Origin: Aquabacterium sp. A3
GTDB lineage: Bacteria; Pseudomonadota; Gammaproteobacteria; Burkholderiales; Burkholderiaceae_C
Direction of reading: 5' to 3'
Assembly (NCBI RefSeq): GCF_038069945.1
Contig: NZ_JBBPEV010000002.1
Span: 399,369 to 463,368, forward strand
Length of the DNA: 64,000 nucleotides
Shown here piece after piece: positions 27,020-37,104 of the stretch; the first letter of the stretch is position 1, and the number at the start of each line of letters is the position of its first letter. The notes beneath the pieces were generated by a model. That model did not search any database. It was not told the DNA's origin and saw only the letters and a list, made by a program, of their open reading frames with translations. The position numbers were made by a program, and so were the translations under genes.

Positions 27020-28084
27020 ATGCCCCTGTTTGCTGCCACCGCTGCCCCCCGCGCTGCCCTCAAGACCCTGGCCCTGGCCGTGGGTGTGGCAGCCATGTCC
27101 ATGTCGGCCCAGGCCAAAACCACCATCTGCGTGTGGGATGTGGCCGGCAAGACCGGTGATGTCTACGCCACCGCCCAAGACTACGCCCTGGCCATGCAGA
27201 AGCACGGCGTCGACATGCAGTTGAAGGTGCACGTCGATGAACGCGTGGCGGTCGAGGATTACCGCGCTGGTCAATGCCAGGGCGTGATCGCCACCTCGTT
27301 CCGCACCCGTCCGTTCAATGAAGTGGCCGGCTCGATCGACAGCATCGGCTCCACCACCATCGTGCGCAACGGCAAGCCCGACACCCAGGCCAGCTACGAA
27401 GTGCTGCGCAAGGTGATCCAGGTATTTGCGTCGCCCCAGGCCGCCAAGCTGATGGTCAATGGCAACCACGAAGTCGGTGGCATCTTCCCGCTGGGCGCTG
27501 CCTACCCGATGGTGCGTGACCGCAATATCAACTCGGTCGAGGCCCTGGCCGGCAAGAAGATCGCCGCGTTCGACTACGACAAGGCCCAGGCCCTGATGAT
27601 CCAGCGCATCGGTGCCCAGCCCGTGTCGGTGGACGTGACCAACATCGGCCCGCGCTTCAACAACGGCATGGTGGACATGGTCACCCTGCCGGCCGTGGCC
27701 TACCAGCCGCTCGAATTGCACAAGGGCATGGGCACCAAGGGGGGTGTGGGTCGCCTGCCCATCATGGTGCCCACGGTGCAGGTGATCCTCGACCGCACCA
27801 AGTTCCCTGAAGGCTTTGGCGAGAAGTCGCGTCTGTTCTGGCTGAGCCAGTACGACCGCGCGCTGGGGTTGGTGGCTGCTGCCGAGAAGGCCATCCCGGC
27901 CGCCATGTGGCAAGACCTGCCCCCCGAGGTGCTGCCCAAGTACGTCGTGATGCTGCGTGAAGCACGCATTTCGATCGCCAAGCAAGGCCTGTACGACAAG
28001 ACCACGATGAACATCCTCAAGCGGGCCCGTTGCAGCGTCAACCCGGCGGATGCCGAGTGCGCCAGCCAGAAGGAAATCGACTGA
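27020..28084 (+). CDS. putative periplasmic solute-binding protein (DUF6091-like)
   Basis: 354-residue exported protein. A signal peptide (LKTLALAVGVAAMSMSAQA, cleavage after AQA near residue 28) is followed by KTTICVWDVAGKTGDVY. The fold resembles type-2 solute-binding proteins: a repeated alpha/beta pattern with LAGKKIAAFDYDKA and NNGMVDMVTLPAVAY. I believe it belongs to the family annotated as putative solute-binding protein (DUF6091), from memory. No permease or ATPase gene is adjacent. In related genomes it sits between proB and rppH, as here. Ligand unknown. Confidence 0.75.
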   Translation: MPLFAATAAPRAALKTLALAVGVAAMSMSAQAKTTICVWDVAGKTGDVYATAQDYALAMQKHGVDMQLKVHVDERVAVEDYRAGQCQGVIATSFRTRPFNEVAGSIDSIGSTTIVRNGKPDTQASYEVLRKVIQVFASPQAAKLMVNGNHEVGGIFPLGAAYPMVRDRNINSVEALAGKKIAAFDYDKAQALMIQRIGAQPVSVDVTNIGPRFNNGMVDMVTLPAVAYQPLELHKGMGTKGGVGRLPIMVPTVQVILDRTKFPEGFGEKSRLFWLSQYDRALGLVAAAEKAIPAAMWQDLPPEVLPKYVVMLREARISIAKQGLYDKTTMNILKRARCSVNPADAECASQKEID

Positions 28085-28093
28085 GTCTGAGCG

Positions 28094-28121
28094 CCCCGAT
28101 CCTGCCGGTGCAGGGTCGGGG
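28094..28121. terminator. 11-bp hairpin between convergent genes
   Basis: CCCCGATCCTG (28094-28104) pairs with CAGGGTCGGGG (28111-28121), one G-T pair, loop CCGGTG. It lies between the convergent solute-binding protein and rppH genes and can act on both strands; the T tract after it (TGTTTC) is weak. Confidence 0.65.
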
Positions 28122-28125
28122 TGTT

Positions 28126-28710
28126 TCAGTGTTCTTCGGGGTGGGGGCTGTCGGCGTGTGTCGGCAGGTGGGCTTCATCGCCCTCCCGGGCCGGATGACG
28201 CAGGTGGCCTCGCAAGAAGCGATTGCCTCCGCTGCTGGGGCGGGGCAGGTACCTGGCCAGCTCTGACAAGGCCATCTGGTAGACGCCTCGCTTGAACTCG
28301 ATGACCGTCTCCAGGGGCACCCAGTATTCGTGCCAACGCCATGCATCGAACTCGGGGTGGGTGCTGGCGCGCAGGTTCATGTCGCAATCGCGGCCCAGCA
28401 ACTGCAGCAAAAACCAGATCTGCTTTTGGCCCTTGTAGTGGCCGCGGGCGTCGCGTCGGATGAAGTGCTCGGGCACTTCGTAGCGGAGCCAGTCCCGCGT
28501 GCGGGCAATGATGCGCACGTGCTCGGGCAACAGCCCCACTTCTTCGTGGAGCTCGCGGTACATCGCCTGCTCGGGCGACTCACCATGCTTGATGCCGCCT
28601 TGGGGGAATTGCCAGGAGTGGGTGCGTATGCGCTTGCCCCAGAACACCTGATTCCGCTGGTTGAGCAGGATGATGCCGACGTTGGGGCGAAACCCTTCCC
28701 GGTCGAGCAT
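28126..28710 (-). CDS. rppH: RNA pyrophosphohydrolase
   Basis: 194-residue Nudix hydrolase that removes pyrophosphate from 5' triphosphate mRNA ends and so triggers decay. The start [14 protein letters not shown] is typical of RppH, and the Nudix box reads [20 protein letters not shown] followed by VGL. The ATG at 28710 has a GGAG 7 nt upstream and matches the family start; a TTG at 28731 is less likely. The C-terminal 30 residues (after SELARYLPR) are polar and His/Pro-rich, a lineage-specific tail. It is divergent from proS. Confidence 0.93.
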   Translation of the reverse strand: MLDREGFRPNVGIILLNQRNQVFWGKRIRTHSWQFPQGGIKHGESPEQAMYRELHEEVGLLPEHVRIIARTRDWLRYEVPEHFIRRDARGHYKGQKQIWFLLQLLGRDCDMNLRASTHPEFDAWRWHEYWVPLETVIEFKRGVYQMALSELARYLPRPSSGGNRFLRGHLRHPAREGDEAHLPTHADSPHPEEH

Positions 28711-28814
28711 AATCAACTCCGAATCTTTCAACTGGTTTCATTATTGCACCCCTGAGCCAAAACGCCTAGTGAAGGTGTCAAGGCCCCATTCAGGTGGTGC
28801 GCTTTTTTTGTGCC

Positions 28815-30590
28815 ATGCAAGCCTCTCAATTTTTCATCTCCACGCTCAAAGAAGCACCGTCCGACGCCGAGATCGTCAGCCACAAGCTCATGATGCGCGC
28901 CGGGCTCATCAAGAAGCTGGGTGCGGGCCTGTACACCTACATGCCCATGGGCCTGCGCACCATCCGCAAGGTCGAGGCCATCATCCGCGAAGAGATGAAC
29001 CGCGCCGGCGCGGTCGAGCTGGTGATGCCCGTGGTGCAGCCCGCCGAGCTGTGGCAGGAAACCGGTCGATTCGACAAGATGGGCGACGAGCTGCTGCGCT
29101 TCAAAGACCGCCATGACCGCGATTTCGTGATCCAGCCAACGGCCGAAGAGGTGATCACCGACATCGCCCGTCAGGAGTTGCGCAGCTACCGCGCGCTGCC
29201 CAAGAACCTGTACCAGATCCAGACGAAGTTCCGCGACGAGCGCCGCCCGCGCTTCGGCATCATGCGCGGCCGCGAGTTCACCATGAAGGACGCCTATTCC
29301 TTCGACCGTGATGTGGACAGCGCCGGCAAGACCTACGATGCCATGTACGCGGCCTACACGCGCATCTTCGAGCGCCTGGGCCTGCAGTTCCGCGCCGTGG
29401 CGGCCGACACCGGCGCCATCGGGGGCGACCGCTCGCACGAGTTCCAGGTGATCGCCGACACCGGCGAAGACGCCATCGTGTACTGCCCCACCAGCACCTA
29501 CGCGGCCAACATCGAGCTGGCTGAAGCGGTTTCCTTGATTGCGCAGCGCGGTGCGGCATCACAGGCCATGGAGAAGGTGCCCACCCCCGGCAAGAGCACC
29601 TGCGCCGAGGTGGCCGAACTGCTGGGCCTTCCCTTGAGCCAGACGGTCAAGTCACTGGTGCTGGCCACCGACGAAACCAACGAGGCCGGCGAGATCGTCA
29701 AGAGCACGGTGTGGCTGCTGCTGGTGCGCGGCGACCACGAGCTCAACGAGGTCAAGGCTGGCAAGATCGAGCTGGTGGATGGTGCCGGGCAGACCATGGG
29801 ACTCAAGACAGGCTTCCGCTTTGCCACCGAGAAGGAAATCGTCGAGCACTTTGGCTGCAAGCCGGGCTACCTGGGCCCGCTCAATGTGAAGAAGCCCGTC
29901 AAAGTGGTGGCCGACCGCACCGTGGCCCACATGGCCGACTGGGTGTGCGGCGCCAACGAAGAAGGCTTCCACCTCCGGGGGGTGAACTGGGGCCGCGACC
30001 TGCCCGAGCCCGACCTGGTGGCCGACATCCGCAACGTGGTCGAGGGCGATCCCTCGCCCGACGGTCAGGGTGTGCTGGCCATCCAGCGTGGCATCGAGGT
30101 GGGCCATGTGTTCTACCTGGGCACCAAGTACTCCAAGGCCATGAACGCCACCTTCCTGGACGTGGACGGCAAGCCCAAACACTTCGAGATGGGCTGCTAC
30201 GGCATCGGCGTCACGCGCATCCTGGGCGCGGCCATCGAGCAAAAGCACGATGAGCGCGGCATCGTCTGGCCCGAGGCCATCGCGCCCTTCACCGTGGTGA
30301 TTTGCCCGGTGGGTTACGACCGCTCCGAGGCCGTCAAGGCCGCCGCCGACGAACTGCACGCGCAACTGGTGGCCCTGGGGGTGGACGTGATGCTGGACGA
30401 CCGGGGCGAGCGCCCGGGCGCCATGTTCGCCGACTGGGAGCTCATTGGCGTGCCGCACCGCGTTGTGCTGGGCGACAAGGGCCTGAAAGAGGGCCTGGCC
30501 GAAGTGCAGGGCCGCCAGGAGCCCGAGGCCGCCAAGGTGCCGGTGGCCGAGCTGTTGAATCACCTGCGTGCGCGCCTGCAATTGGCGTGA
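28815..30590 (+). CDS. proS: prolyl-tRNA synthetase
   Basis: 591-residue class II synthetase of the bacterial type. Motif 1 to 3 regions are visible ([53 protein letters not shown]), with the editing insertion domain between motifs 2 and 3 (about 225-390) that hydrolyses Ala-tRNA(Pro), and the C-terminal anticodon-binding domain. An earlier GTG at 28794 is possible, but [19 protein letters not shown] is the usual family start. Followed after 33 bp by the lytic transglycosylase gene. Confidence 0.97.
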   Translation: MQASQFFISTLKEAPSDAEIVSHKLMMRAGLIKKLGAGLYTYMPMGLRTIRKVEAIIREEMNRAGAVELVMPVVQPAELWQETGRFDKMGDELLRFKDRHDRDFVIQPTAEEVITDIARQELRSYRALPKNLYQIQTKFRDERRPRFGIMRGREFTMKDAYSFDRDVDSAGKTYDAMYAAYTRIFERLGLQFRAVAADTGAIGGDRSHEFQVIADTGEDAIVYCPTSTYAANIELAEAVSLIAQRGAASQAMEKVPTPGKSTCAEVAELLGLPLSQTVKSLVLATDETNEAGEIVKSTVWLLLVRGDHELNEVKAGKIELVDGAGQTMGLKTGFRFATEKEIVEHFGCKPGYLGPLNVKKPVKVVADRTVAHMADWVCGANEEGFHLRGVNWGRDLPEPDLVADIRNVVEGDPSPDGQGVLAIQRGIEVGHVFYLGTKYSKAMNATFLDVDGKPKHFEMGCYGIGVTRILGAAIEQKHDERGIVWPEAIAPFTVVICPVGYDRSEAVKAAADELHAQLVALGVDVMLDDRGERPGAMFADWELIGVPHRVVLGDKGLKEGLAEVQGRQEPEAAKVPVAELLNHLRARLQLA

Positions 30591-30623
30591 TCACATCGGG
30601 CCAGATCGGCTAAGGTGAGAGGC

Positions 30624-31346
30624 ATGACCGGCAATGTGGACGAGGTGCGCGAGGTGCGCGAAGTGGCGGCGCCAAGCGTGCGACATGGGCGCATGCCCAG
30701 CGCCCGGGCGGCCGCCTGGGCATTGGGCATGGCCGCTGCACTGTGCCTGCTGCTGGGCGCCTGGCCGATGCAGGCCTGGGCAGGCCGCCAGGCCGAAGAG
30801 CCCCTGGCGGATTCGGTGCGCACGGCCTTGTCGGCGGCCGTGGGCTCGGCCGAGCCTCAATTGGTGTTCGCCGATGCGCAGCAGCAGCGGCAGTGCGACC
30901 GGTGGGCACGCGCCCTGCAGCACAAACTGGTCAAGCGCAAGCCCGATGAGCTGGTCCGCCTGGAGTTTCTCAACACCGTGTGCTACGAGGCCAAGCGGGC
31001 GGGGCTGGAGCCCAGCCTGATCATGGGCCTGATCCAGGTCGAAAGCGCCTTCCGCAAGTACGCCATCTCATCGGTGGGCGCGCGGGGCTACATGCAGGTC
31101 ATGCCCTTTTGGTCGCGCCTGATCGGCACGGGTGACCCCAGCAGCCTGTTCCACATGCAGACCAACCTGCGCTTTGGCTGCGTCATCCTGCGCCACTACC
31201 TGGACCGCGAAAAGGGCAACCTCTTCATGGCCCTGGGCCGCTACAACGGCAGCCGGGGCCAGGCCAAGTACCCCAACATGGTCAATGCCGCCTGGCGGCA
31301 GTGGCAGGCGCTGGAGCGTGACCAGGTGGTGGCTCAGGGCTCTTGA
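30624..31346 (+). CDS. lytic transglycosylase (SLT domain)
   Basis: 240-residue exported murein hydrolase. A membrane segment (AWALGMAAALCLLLGAWPMQAWAG, about 28-53) is a signal peptide or anchor. The SLT domain has catalytic Glu140 in QVESAFRKYAISSVGARGYMQ, then LRFGCVILRHYLD and ALGRYNGS. These enzymes cut peptidoglycan to 1,6-anhydro-muropeptides. The ATG at 30624 is chosen over the GTG at 30615 because AGGTGAGAGG then serves as ribosome binding site. The pairing with proS is conserved in Burkholderiales. It ends 7 bp before the convergent cytochrome gene. Confidence 0.9.
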   Translation: MTGNVDEVREVREVAAPSVRHGRMPSARAAAWALGMAAALCLLLGAWPMQAWAGRQAEEPLADSVRTALSAAVGSAEPQLVFADAQQQRQCDRWARALQHKLVKRKPDELVRLEFLNTVCYEAKRAGLEPSLIMGLIQVESAFRKYAISSVGARGYMQVMPFWSRLIGTGDPSSLFHMQTNLRFGCVILRHYLDREKGNLFMALGRYNGSRGQAKYPNMVNAAWRQWQALERDQVVAQGS

Positions 31347-31353
31347 GGCCGGG

Positions 31354-31770
31354 TCAGCGCAGCGTGCGCAGGTAAGCGATCAAATCGGCCCGATCCTGGG
31401 CATCAGGCACCTGGAAATCCATTTGCTGCCAGGTCACGAAGGCATCGGGGTTGGCCAGCCAGCGGTCCAGGGTCTGGGCGTTCCAGCGGATGCGTGATCG
31501 CTTGAGCCCGGTGGAGTACTCGTAGCCTGCCTGGGTGGCGGCCAGGCGGTTGTAGACGCCGCGGTGGGCCGGGCCGATGCCGTGCTGGTCCAAGGCGTGA
31601 CAGCGCAGGCACAGCGCCTTGTGCAGGGCCTGACCACGGGCGATGTTGGGCGCCTGGGTGGTCGATGCGGGCAGGATGATCGGCGTCTGGGCGGTGCTGG
31701 CCGGGGCCCAGGCCACCAAGGCCGTGCACAGCCAGAGGCGCGTCAACGAAAAATACAAGGCAGGTGGCAT
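31354..31770 (-). CDS. exported cytochrome c
   Basis: 138-residue class I c-type cytochrome. A signal peptide covers about residues 1-28 (ending STAQ). The heme attachment motif CLRCH is at 54-58, and Met117 in WQQMDF is the likely sixth ligand. The sequence DQHGIGPAHRGVY is the loop after the heme site, and the ending DRADLIAYLRTL is the C-terminal helix common to cytochromes of the c550/c2 type. It is probably a periplasmic electron carrier. It follows ubiX on the same strand after 149 bp. Confidence 0.9.
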   Translation of the reverse strand: MPPALYFSLTRLWLCTALVAWAPASTAQTPIILPASTTQAPNIARGQALHKALCLRCHALDQHGIGPAHRGVYNRLAATQAGYEYSTGLKRSRIRWNAQTLDRWLANPDAFVTWQQMDFQVPDAQDRADLIAYLRTLR

Positions 31771-31919
31771 GAAACGGTCAGCGTGGCATGTACGGTGATA
31801 TCGGCCATCTTTACGCCAGCTGCTGCCCTCATGGATGCGCTGCGAGGGCGTTTTCAGCGGTTTGTCCGCACGTGACTGGCGTCAACGTGACCCAGTTCAC
31901 GGCAGGCCCCCATGGTGGC
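31771..31919. other. intergenic stretch between ubiX and cytochrome c
   Basis: 149 bp without a gene. I see no terminator with a T tract, no clear -35/-10 pair and no strong inverted repeat. Confidence 0.5.
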
Positions 31920-32492
31920 TCACAAACCTTGCCAGCGCTGAGGGTTGGCCTGGCTGACGCCCAGCAGGTCCAGCACGCGCTCCACGGTGTCGTTGACCAG
32001 CTCGTCGATGCTTTGCGGCCGGTGGTAGAAGGCCGGCAGGGGCGGAAAGATGATGCCGCCCATCTCGGTGACGGCGGTCATGTTGCGCAGGTGGGCCAGG
32101 TTGAAGGGCGTTTCGCGCACCATCAGCACCAGGCGGCGCCGCTCTTTGAGGGTGACGTCGGCGGCGCGGGTGAGCAGGTTGTCTCCCATGCCGTGGGCCA
32201 CGGACGCCAGCGTCTTCATGGAGCAGGGGGCGATGACCATGGCATGGGTGGCAAAGCTGCCGCTGGCGATGCAGGCGCCCACGTCGCCGGGCGCATGGGC
32301 CTGGGTGGCCAGGGCCTCCAGGCCGCTGCGGTCCAGGCCCAGCTCGTGGTGCACGTTCAGGATGCCGGCCGAGGTGGCCACCAGATGGGTCTCGATGCCC
32401 AGGGCGCGGGCGCGCTCCAGCAGGCGCACGCCGTAGACGGCGCCACTGGCACCGGTCAGGCCGACGATCAGGCGTCGTGCGGGGGCCGGCAT
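31920..32492 (-). CDS. ubiX: flavin prenyltransferase UbiX
   Basis: 190-residue flavoprotein that makes prenylated FMN, the cofactor of UbiD decarboxylases in ubiquinone synthesis. Family features: LIVGLTGASGAVYGVRLLE at the N-terminus, IAPCSMKTLASVAHGM for FMN and phosphate binding, and RRLVLMVRETPFNLAHLRNM. Length is normal. The gene follows grxD by 6 bp. ubiD is not in the window. Confidence 0.95.
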   Translation of the reverse strand: MPAPARRLIVGLTGASGAVYGVRLLERARALGIETHLVATSAGILNVHHELGLDRSGLEALATQAHAPGDVGACIASGSFATHAMVIAPCSMKTLASVAHGMGDNLLTRAADVTLKERRRLVLMVRETPFNLAHLRNMTAVTEMGGIIFPPLPAFYHRPQSIDELVNDTVERVLDLLGVSQANPQRWQGL

Positions 32493-32498
32493 GACCGA

Positions 32499-32810
32499 TC
32501 AGGCGCTCAGCAGTTGCTGCAGCTCGCCCGACTGGTACATCTCCATCATGATGTCGGAGCCACCCACGAATTCGCCCTGGATGTAGAGCTGCGGGATGGT
32601 GGGCCAGTTGGCGTACTCTTTGATGCCCTGGCGCACGCCTTCGTCTTCCAGCACGTTGAAGGTGACGAGGTCGTTGGCGCCGCAGGCCTTGAGGATCTGC
32701 ACGGCACGGCCAGAGAAGCCGCACATGGGGAACTGGGCGGTGCCCTTCATGAAGAGCACCACACGGTTGGTTTTGACGAGGTCGTCGATGCGTTGTTGAA
32801 CGTCGCTCAT
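32499..32810 (-). CDS. grxD: monothiol glutaredoxin (Grx4 type)
   Basis: 103-residue monothiol glutaredoxin. The active-site CGFS is at 30-33, the glutathione-binding WPTIPQLY and GGSDIM are present, and length is that of Grx4. These proteins hold and transfer 2Fe-2S clusters with glutathione and act with BolA proteins. It is directly upstream of ubiX. In Burkholderiales grxD commonly follows hemA-prfA-prmC, as here, but with an extra outer-membrane protein gene in between. Confidence 0.96.
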   Translation of the reverse strand: MSDVQQRIDDLVKTNRVVLFMKGTAQFPMCGFSGRAVQILKACGANDLVTFNVLEDEGVRQGIKEYANWPTIPQLYIQGEFVGGSDIMMEMYQSGELQQLLSA

Positions 32811-32882
32811 GGTGTGTGGGGGTCGCAGGTGGACAAACCCAGAGCTTACCCCAGCGCCATCCGGTGCGTGGGCGTGTGGGCT

Positions 32883-33584
32883 TCAGAAGCTGTAGCGCAT
32901 CGACAGCTTGAGCACGGGGTTCAGACGCAGGCCTTCGCCGCCGCTGCGCTGCTCGCTGCCTTGGGGGGTGACGCCCAGGTCGGCGCTGAAATGCCAGGTG
33001 CTGTGGTCGGCCCCCAGGTCCTGGCTGACGCTGTAGCCCGCACCCAGGTAGGGGCGCAGGCCGTCGTCACGCCCGTCGCGCATCCCCAGCAGGCCCAGGC
33101 GGTCCAGTTGCTGAACGCTCAGTTGCAGGCCGCCGCCGGCGTCGCCTTCGCCCCACCAGGCCTGGGTGATGTCGCCCTTGACCACGCCCGCGCTGGCGCG
33201 GAAGCCCGAGCCCAACTCCAGGTCGGACAGGATGTGCAGGCTGCGCATCTTGAGGCCGTGCTGGGCAGGCTGGGCCAGCACGTAGCTGTCCTTGACGGGG
33301 TTGACGTCGCGGTCCAGGGCCACGCCGGCCCGTCCTGCCCACCGCCCCAGGCTGAGGCCCTGGCCGGCCACGGGCCGGGCCTGCGGGGCCTGGCTTTTCT
33401 GGGCGTGTAGGTGCACGGTGGCGGTGGTGAGGGTGTTGACCTGCGCCTGTGCCTGGCGCCACACGTGGCCACTGTGCGGAACCCACTGCGCCTGCGCCGG
33501 GATGCACACCGCCATGGCCATCGCCACCGCAGCGGCCAGGCGCGCGGTGGTGGACAAGGGGTGGGCGGATCGGGTCGCTTGCAT
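32883..33584 (-). CDS. outer-membrane beta-barrel-like protein
   Basis: 233-residue exported protein. A signal peptide with cleavage near AQA (residue 32) is followed by alternating polar and hydrophobic strands with Gly and aromatic residues (LSLGRWAGRAGVALDRD, LRPYLGAGYSVSQDL, WHFSADLGVTP) and a terminal Phe (LSMRYSF), the signal for outer-membrane insertion. This fits a small OmpW/OmpX-sized barrel, but I cannot name the family. GAGGAG 5 nt upstream fixes the start at 33584. It interrupts the usual prmC-grxD neighbourhood. Confidence 0.8.
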   Translation of the reverse strand: MQATRSAHPLSTTARLAAAVAMAMAVCIPAQAQWVPHSGHVWRQAQAQVNTLTTATVHLHAQKSQAPQARPVAGQGLSLGRWAGRAGVALDRDVNPVKDSYVLAQPAQHGLKMRSLHILSDLELGSGFRASAGVVKGDITQAWWGEGDAGGGLQLSVQQLDRLGLLGMRDGRDDGLRPYLGAGYSVSQDLGADHSTWHFSADLGVTPQGSEQRSGGEGLRLNPVLKLSMRYSF

Positions 33585-33658
33585 GGCAGGCTCCTCAAAA
33601 GACACGGGGAACGAGTCTGGATCGTAGAGATTCCGCCGCGCCTTGTGGGCCGGAGTTG

Positions 33659-34555
33659 TCAGGGTTCGTAACCGCTGTTCAATGCATCACGCCCCGATAG
33701 GGTGCCGGCGCGACATGGAGCCCACTGTGCCCCAGTGCAGCGCGCGTGTCCACCCAGGTCATGCCGGTGGGCCACCCCGAGAAAACCCCTGTCGCGCAGC
33801 AACTGCGCCACGGCGTCGGCCTGGTCCCAGCCGTGTTCCAGCAGCAGCCAGCCGCCCGCTTGCAGGTGCTCGGGTGCCTGGTCGATGATGCGGCGCAGGT
33901 CGCTCAGGCCGTCGGCGCCTGCGGTCAGGGCGCTGCGCGGCTCGAAGCGCAGGTCGGGCAGGTGGGGGTCGTGCTCGGCGATGTAAGGCGGGTTGCTCAG
34001 GATCAGGTCAAAGCGCTCGCCGGCCACGGGTTCGAACCACGAGCCCAGGCGCCATGCCACGGCCAGGCCCAGGCGTTCGCCGTTGAGGCGGGCGGTGCGC
34101 AGGGCGCCTTCGCTGGCGTCCACGGCCGTGACCTGGGCCTGGGGGTGGGTGTGGGCCACGGCCAGGGCGATGGCGCCGCTGCCGGTGCCCAGGTCCAGCA
34201 CGCGCGGTGCGGCCGTGTGGCTCGGTGGCTGGGCCAGCACCTCCAGGGCCCAGTGCACCAGGGTTTCGGTGTCCGGGCGGGGCACCAGCACGTCGGGGTT
34301 CACGGCCAGCGTCAGCCCGAAAAACTCTTTGTGGCCCAGCAGGTAGGCGGCGGGCTCGCCAGCGGCCCGGCGTTGCAGCAAGGCGTGGATGCGTTCGGCG
34401 GCGTCTGGTGGCAGCGGGTCGCGGTCGTGGGCCAGCAACCAGCTGCGCGGTTGCTGCAGCACGGCGCCCACCAGCAGGTGGGCGTCCAGGCGGTCCACGC
34501 CCAGGCGGCGGGCCCGTTGCAGTGCGTCGTCAATCGAGGTGGGCAGCTCAGACAC
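33659..34555 (-). CDS. prmC: release factor glutamine methyltransferase
   Basis: 298-residue enzyme that methylates the Gln of the GGQ motif in release factors. The SAM site [15 protein letters not shown] and the substrate motif NPPY (188-191) are present. Start is a GTG at 34555 that overlaps the end of prfA by 8 bp, giving tight coupling to its own substrate. The C-terminus extends about 25 residues past the usual end near GAQW, adding [18 protein letters not shown]. Confidence 0.95.
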   Translation of the reverse strand: MSELPTSIDDALQRARRLGVDRLDAHLLVGAVLQQPRSWLLAHDRDPLPPDAAERIHALLQRRAAGEPAAYLLGHKEFFGLTLAVNPDVLVPRPDTETLVHWALEVLAQPPSHTAAPRVLDLGTGSGAIALAVAHTHPQAQVTAVDASEGALRTARLNGERLGLAVAWRLGSWFEPVAGERFDLILSNPPYIAEHDPHLPDLRFEPRSALTAGADGLSDLRRIIDQAPEHLQAGGWLLLEHGWDQADAVAQLLRDRGFLGVAHRHDLGGHARCTGAQWAPCRAGTLSGRDALNSGYEP

Positions 34556-35672
34556 CGGTGCTGGCCTCCAGCTCGGCCAGTTGCTCGGCGGCCTGGGCAC
34601 TGAGCAAGGCCGCCACCACATCGCCCAGGTCGCCGTCCATGATCAGGCCCAGCTTGTACAGGGTCAGGTTGATGCGGTGGTCGGTCAGGCGGCCCTGGGG
34701 GAAGTTGTAGGTGCGGATGCGGTCGGAGCGGTCGCCTGTGCCGACCAGGCTCTTGCGGTGGGCGGCCTCTTTGGCCTGACGCGCCATGCGCTCCTGGTCG
34801 CGGATGCGGGCGGCCAGCACGGCCAGGGCGCGGGCCTTGTTGCGGTGCTGGCTGCGGTCGTCCTGGCATTCGGCCACGATGCCCGTGGGCAGGTGGGTGA
34901 CGCGCACGGCCGAATCCGTCTTGTTGATGTGCTGGCCCCCCGCGCCGCTGGCGCGGAAGGTGTCGATGCGCAGGTCGGCGGGGTTGATCTGCACTTCTTC
35001 GGCCTCATCGGGCTCGGGCAGCACGGCCACGGTGCAGGCGCTGGTGTGGATGCGACCTTGCGACTCGGTGGCGGGCACGCGCTGCACACGGTGACCGCCT
35101 GATTCGAACTTGAGCAGGCCATAGACGCCCGGGCCGGTGCCCTGGTGGTCGATGCGCAGCACCACCTCTTTGTAGCCGCCCAGGTCGGATTCGTTGGCCG
35201 ACAGCACTTCGGTGCGCCAGCCCTGGCGCTCGGCATAGCGCGTGTACATGCGGGCCAGGTCGCCCGCGAACAGGGCCGACTCATCGCCGCCGGTGCCGGC
35301 GCGGATTTCCAGAAACGCCGGGCGGTCGTCATCCGGGTCGCGGGGCAGCAGGGCGGTTTGCAGCTCGGCTTCCAGGCGCAGCAGTTCGGCTTCGGCCTCG
35401 GTCACTTCGTCGGTGGCCATGGCGCGCAGGTCGGCGTCGCTGCCGGCGTCGCGCAGCATCTCTTGTGCGGTGGCCAGGTCGTGTTGGCGCTGGGTGTGGC
35501 GGCGGGCCAGGGCGCACACGGCACTCACCTCGGCGTGCTCGCGTGACAGGGCCCGAAAGCGCTTGTTGTCGGCCGCCACCACCGGGTCGGCCAGGGCCTC
35601 GTCCAGCTCTTGGAGGCGGTGTCCCAGTCGTTCCAGCGAGGCGGCGAGCGAGGGCGCCAGTCCGGCGCTCAC
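34548..35672 (-). CDS. prfA: peptide chain release factor 1
   Basis: 374-residue RF1 that ends translation at UAG and UAA. The GGQ hydrolysis motif is at 245-247 (GAGGQHINK), and the tripeptide anticodon PAT appears in [14 protein letters not shown]. Length is slightly above the 360 of E. coli RF1 owing to the N-terminus. The GTG start overlaps the hemA stop (GTGA, 35669-35672). Confidence 0.97.
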   Translation of the reverse strand: MSAGLAPSLAASLERLGHRLQELDEALADPVVAADNKRFRALSREHAEVSAVCALARRHTQRQHDLATAQEMLRDAGSDADLRAMATDEVTEAEAELLRLEAELQTALLPRDPDDDRPAFLEIRAGTGGDESALFAGDLARMYTRYAERQGWRTEVLSANESDLGGYKEVVLRIDHQGTGPGVYGLLKFESGGHRVQRVPATESQGRIHTSACTVAVLPEPDEAEEVQINPADLRIDTFRASGAGGQHINKTDSAVRVTHLPTGIVAECQDDRSQHRNKARALAVLAARIRDQERMARQAKEAAHRKSLVGTGDRSDRIRTYNFPQGRLTDHRINLTLYKLGLIMDGDLGDVVAALLSAQAAEQLAELEASTGV

Positions 35673-37057
35673 GCCTCGTCCTCCGGCGGGGCCGGGGGCA
35701 TCTCGGTGGGGTGGGCAGCGCCGCGTGGCGCACGGCCCGGCACCACGTCGCCGCGCAAGAACAACCGGGCCAGCGAGGCGGCCACCTCCGGACGGTGGCG
35801 GGCATCGGCACTGTGCAACTCGGCCAGCGCGCCGTGCAGCATCTTCTGCGTCAGCCCGCGCGACAGGGCCTCCATCACGGCCTCGATGTCATCGCCCTTG
35901 GCCAACTGCTTGCGGGCCCGGGCCAGCTCGTGGGCGCGCCAGGCATCGGCCTGTTGGTGCAATGCCTGGATCAGGGGCACGGTGGTGCGCTGGTCCAGCC
36001 AGTGCACAAAGCCCTGCACGCCGGTTTCGATGATGGCTTCGGCCTGCTGCACGGCCGCCTGCCGGCGTTCGCCCGCGGTTTGCACCATGGCCGAGAGGTC
36101 GTCCACGGTGTAGAGGTAGACGTCGTCGAGCTGGCTCACTTCAGGTTCGATGTCGCGGGGCACGGCCAGGTCGACCATGAACATGGGGCGGCGCCGGCGG
36201 GCCTTCAGCGCGCGCTCCACCGCGCCCAGGCCGATGATGGGCAGGCTGGAGGCCGTGCAGGACACGACGATGTCGAACTCGTGCAGGCGATCGGGCAGCT
36301 CGGCCAGGCGCAGGGCCTGGGCGCCCAGGTGGGTGGCGAGCTTCTCGCCGCGCTCCAGGGTGCGGTTGGCCACGGCCATGGCCTTGGGCGTGCGGGCGGC
36401 AAAGTGCGTGGCCGTTAGCTCGATCATCTCGCCCGCGCCCACGAAGAGCACTTTGGTGTGGCGCAGGTCCTCAAACAGTTGCGCGGCCAGGCGCACCGAG
36501 GCCGCCGCCATGCTGATGGAGTGCGCACCGATCTCGGTGGAGGTGCGCACCTCTTTGGCCACCGCAAAGCTGCGCTGGAAGAGCTGGTGCAAGGTGGTGC
36601 CCAGGGTGCCGGCCGAATCGGCCTCGCGCACGGCCTGCTTCATCTGGCCCAGAATCTGGGGCTCGCCCAGCACCATCGAGTCCAGCCCGCTGGCCACGCG
36701 GAAGGCGTGACGCGCGGCGTGGCCGCCTTCGTGCACGTAGGTGTGGCGCAGCAACTCGTCGGGCGGCACCTGCCCCACCTGGCTCAGCCACAGCACGGCG
36801 GCATGGTGCAGGTCACGACCCTGTCCGCCCAGGCTGCCGAGCCCGCCTAAAGCGCAATACAGCTCGGTGCGGTTGCAGGTGGACAGCAGGGCCACTTCGG
36901 GGGCGGCGTTGTGTGGGCCTTGAAGCCGCAGCCTTTGGTGAAGATTGTGGTGCAGGCCCTGCAGCGCCGGGGCGAGCTGATCCACCGCGAACGCAAAGCG
37001 TCCGCGCAGGTCCACGGTGGCGGTGGTGTGGTTCAGCCCCAGGGTCAAGACGCTCAT
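35669..37057 (-). CDS. hemA: glutamyl-tRNA reductase
   Basis: 462-residue enzyme that reduces Glu-tRNA to glutamate-1-semialdehyde, the first committed step of C5 tetrapyrrole synthesis. The catalytic Cys61 lies in STCNRTELY; the NADPH domain carries [17 protein letters not shown]. An N-terminal [13 protein letters not shown] fixes the start. The C-terminus (after [17 protein letters not shown]) has a Pro/Ala/Glu-rich tail ([12 protein letters not shown]). It heads the hemA-prfA-prmC operon, with a TATAAT only 8 nt upstream of the ATG. Confidence 0.96.
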   Translation of the reverse strand: MSVLTLGLNHTTATVDLRGRFAFAVDQLAPALQGLHHNLHQRLRLQGPHNAAPEVALLSTCNRTELYCALGGLGSLGGQGRDLHHAAVLWLSQVGQVPPDELLRHTYVHEGGHAARHAFRVASGLDSMVLGEPQILGQMKQAVREADSAGTLGTTLHQLFQRSFAVAKEVRTSTEIGAHSISMAAASVRLAAQLFEDLRHTKVLFVGAGEMIELTATHFAARTPKAMAVANRTLERGEKLATHLGAQALRLAELPDRLHEFDIVVSCTASSLPIIGLGAVERALKARRRRPMFMVDLAVPRDIEPEVSQLDDVYLYTVDDLSAMVQTAGERRQAAVQQAEAIIETGVQGFVHWLDQRTTVPLIQALHQQADAWRAHELARARKQLAKGDDIEAVMEALSRGLTQKMLHGALAELHSADARHRPEVAASLARLFLRGDVVPGRAPRGAAHPTEMPPAPPEDEA

Positions 37058-37064
37058 AAGCCGA

Positions 37065-37070
37065 GATTAT
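37065..37070 (-). promoter_or_regulatory. hemA -10 element, possible leaderless start
   Basis: A perfect TATAAT on the minus strand ends 8 nt before the hemA ATG. The region 17 bp further upstream (GCTCAG) is a poor -35. If used, transcription would begin within a base or two of the start codon. Confidence 0.5.
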
Positions 37071-37104
37071 AAAATCCGGGGTTTTGCCTGAGCCGAGCGC
37101 CGCT

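Noticed and set aside
28731..28733. Upstream TTG start for rppH
   Set aside because: The ATG at 28710 has GGAG at the right distance and matches the conserved start of RppH.
34020..34045. GGTTCGAACC T-loop-like string
   Set aside because: It lies in the conserved coding sequence of prmC (the WFEPVAGE region) and has no tRNA structure around it.
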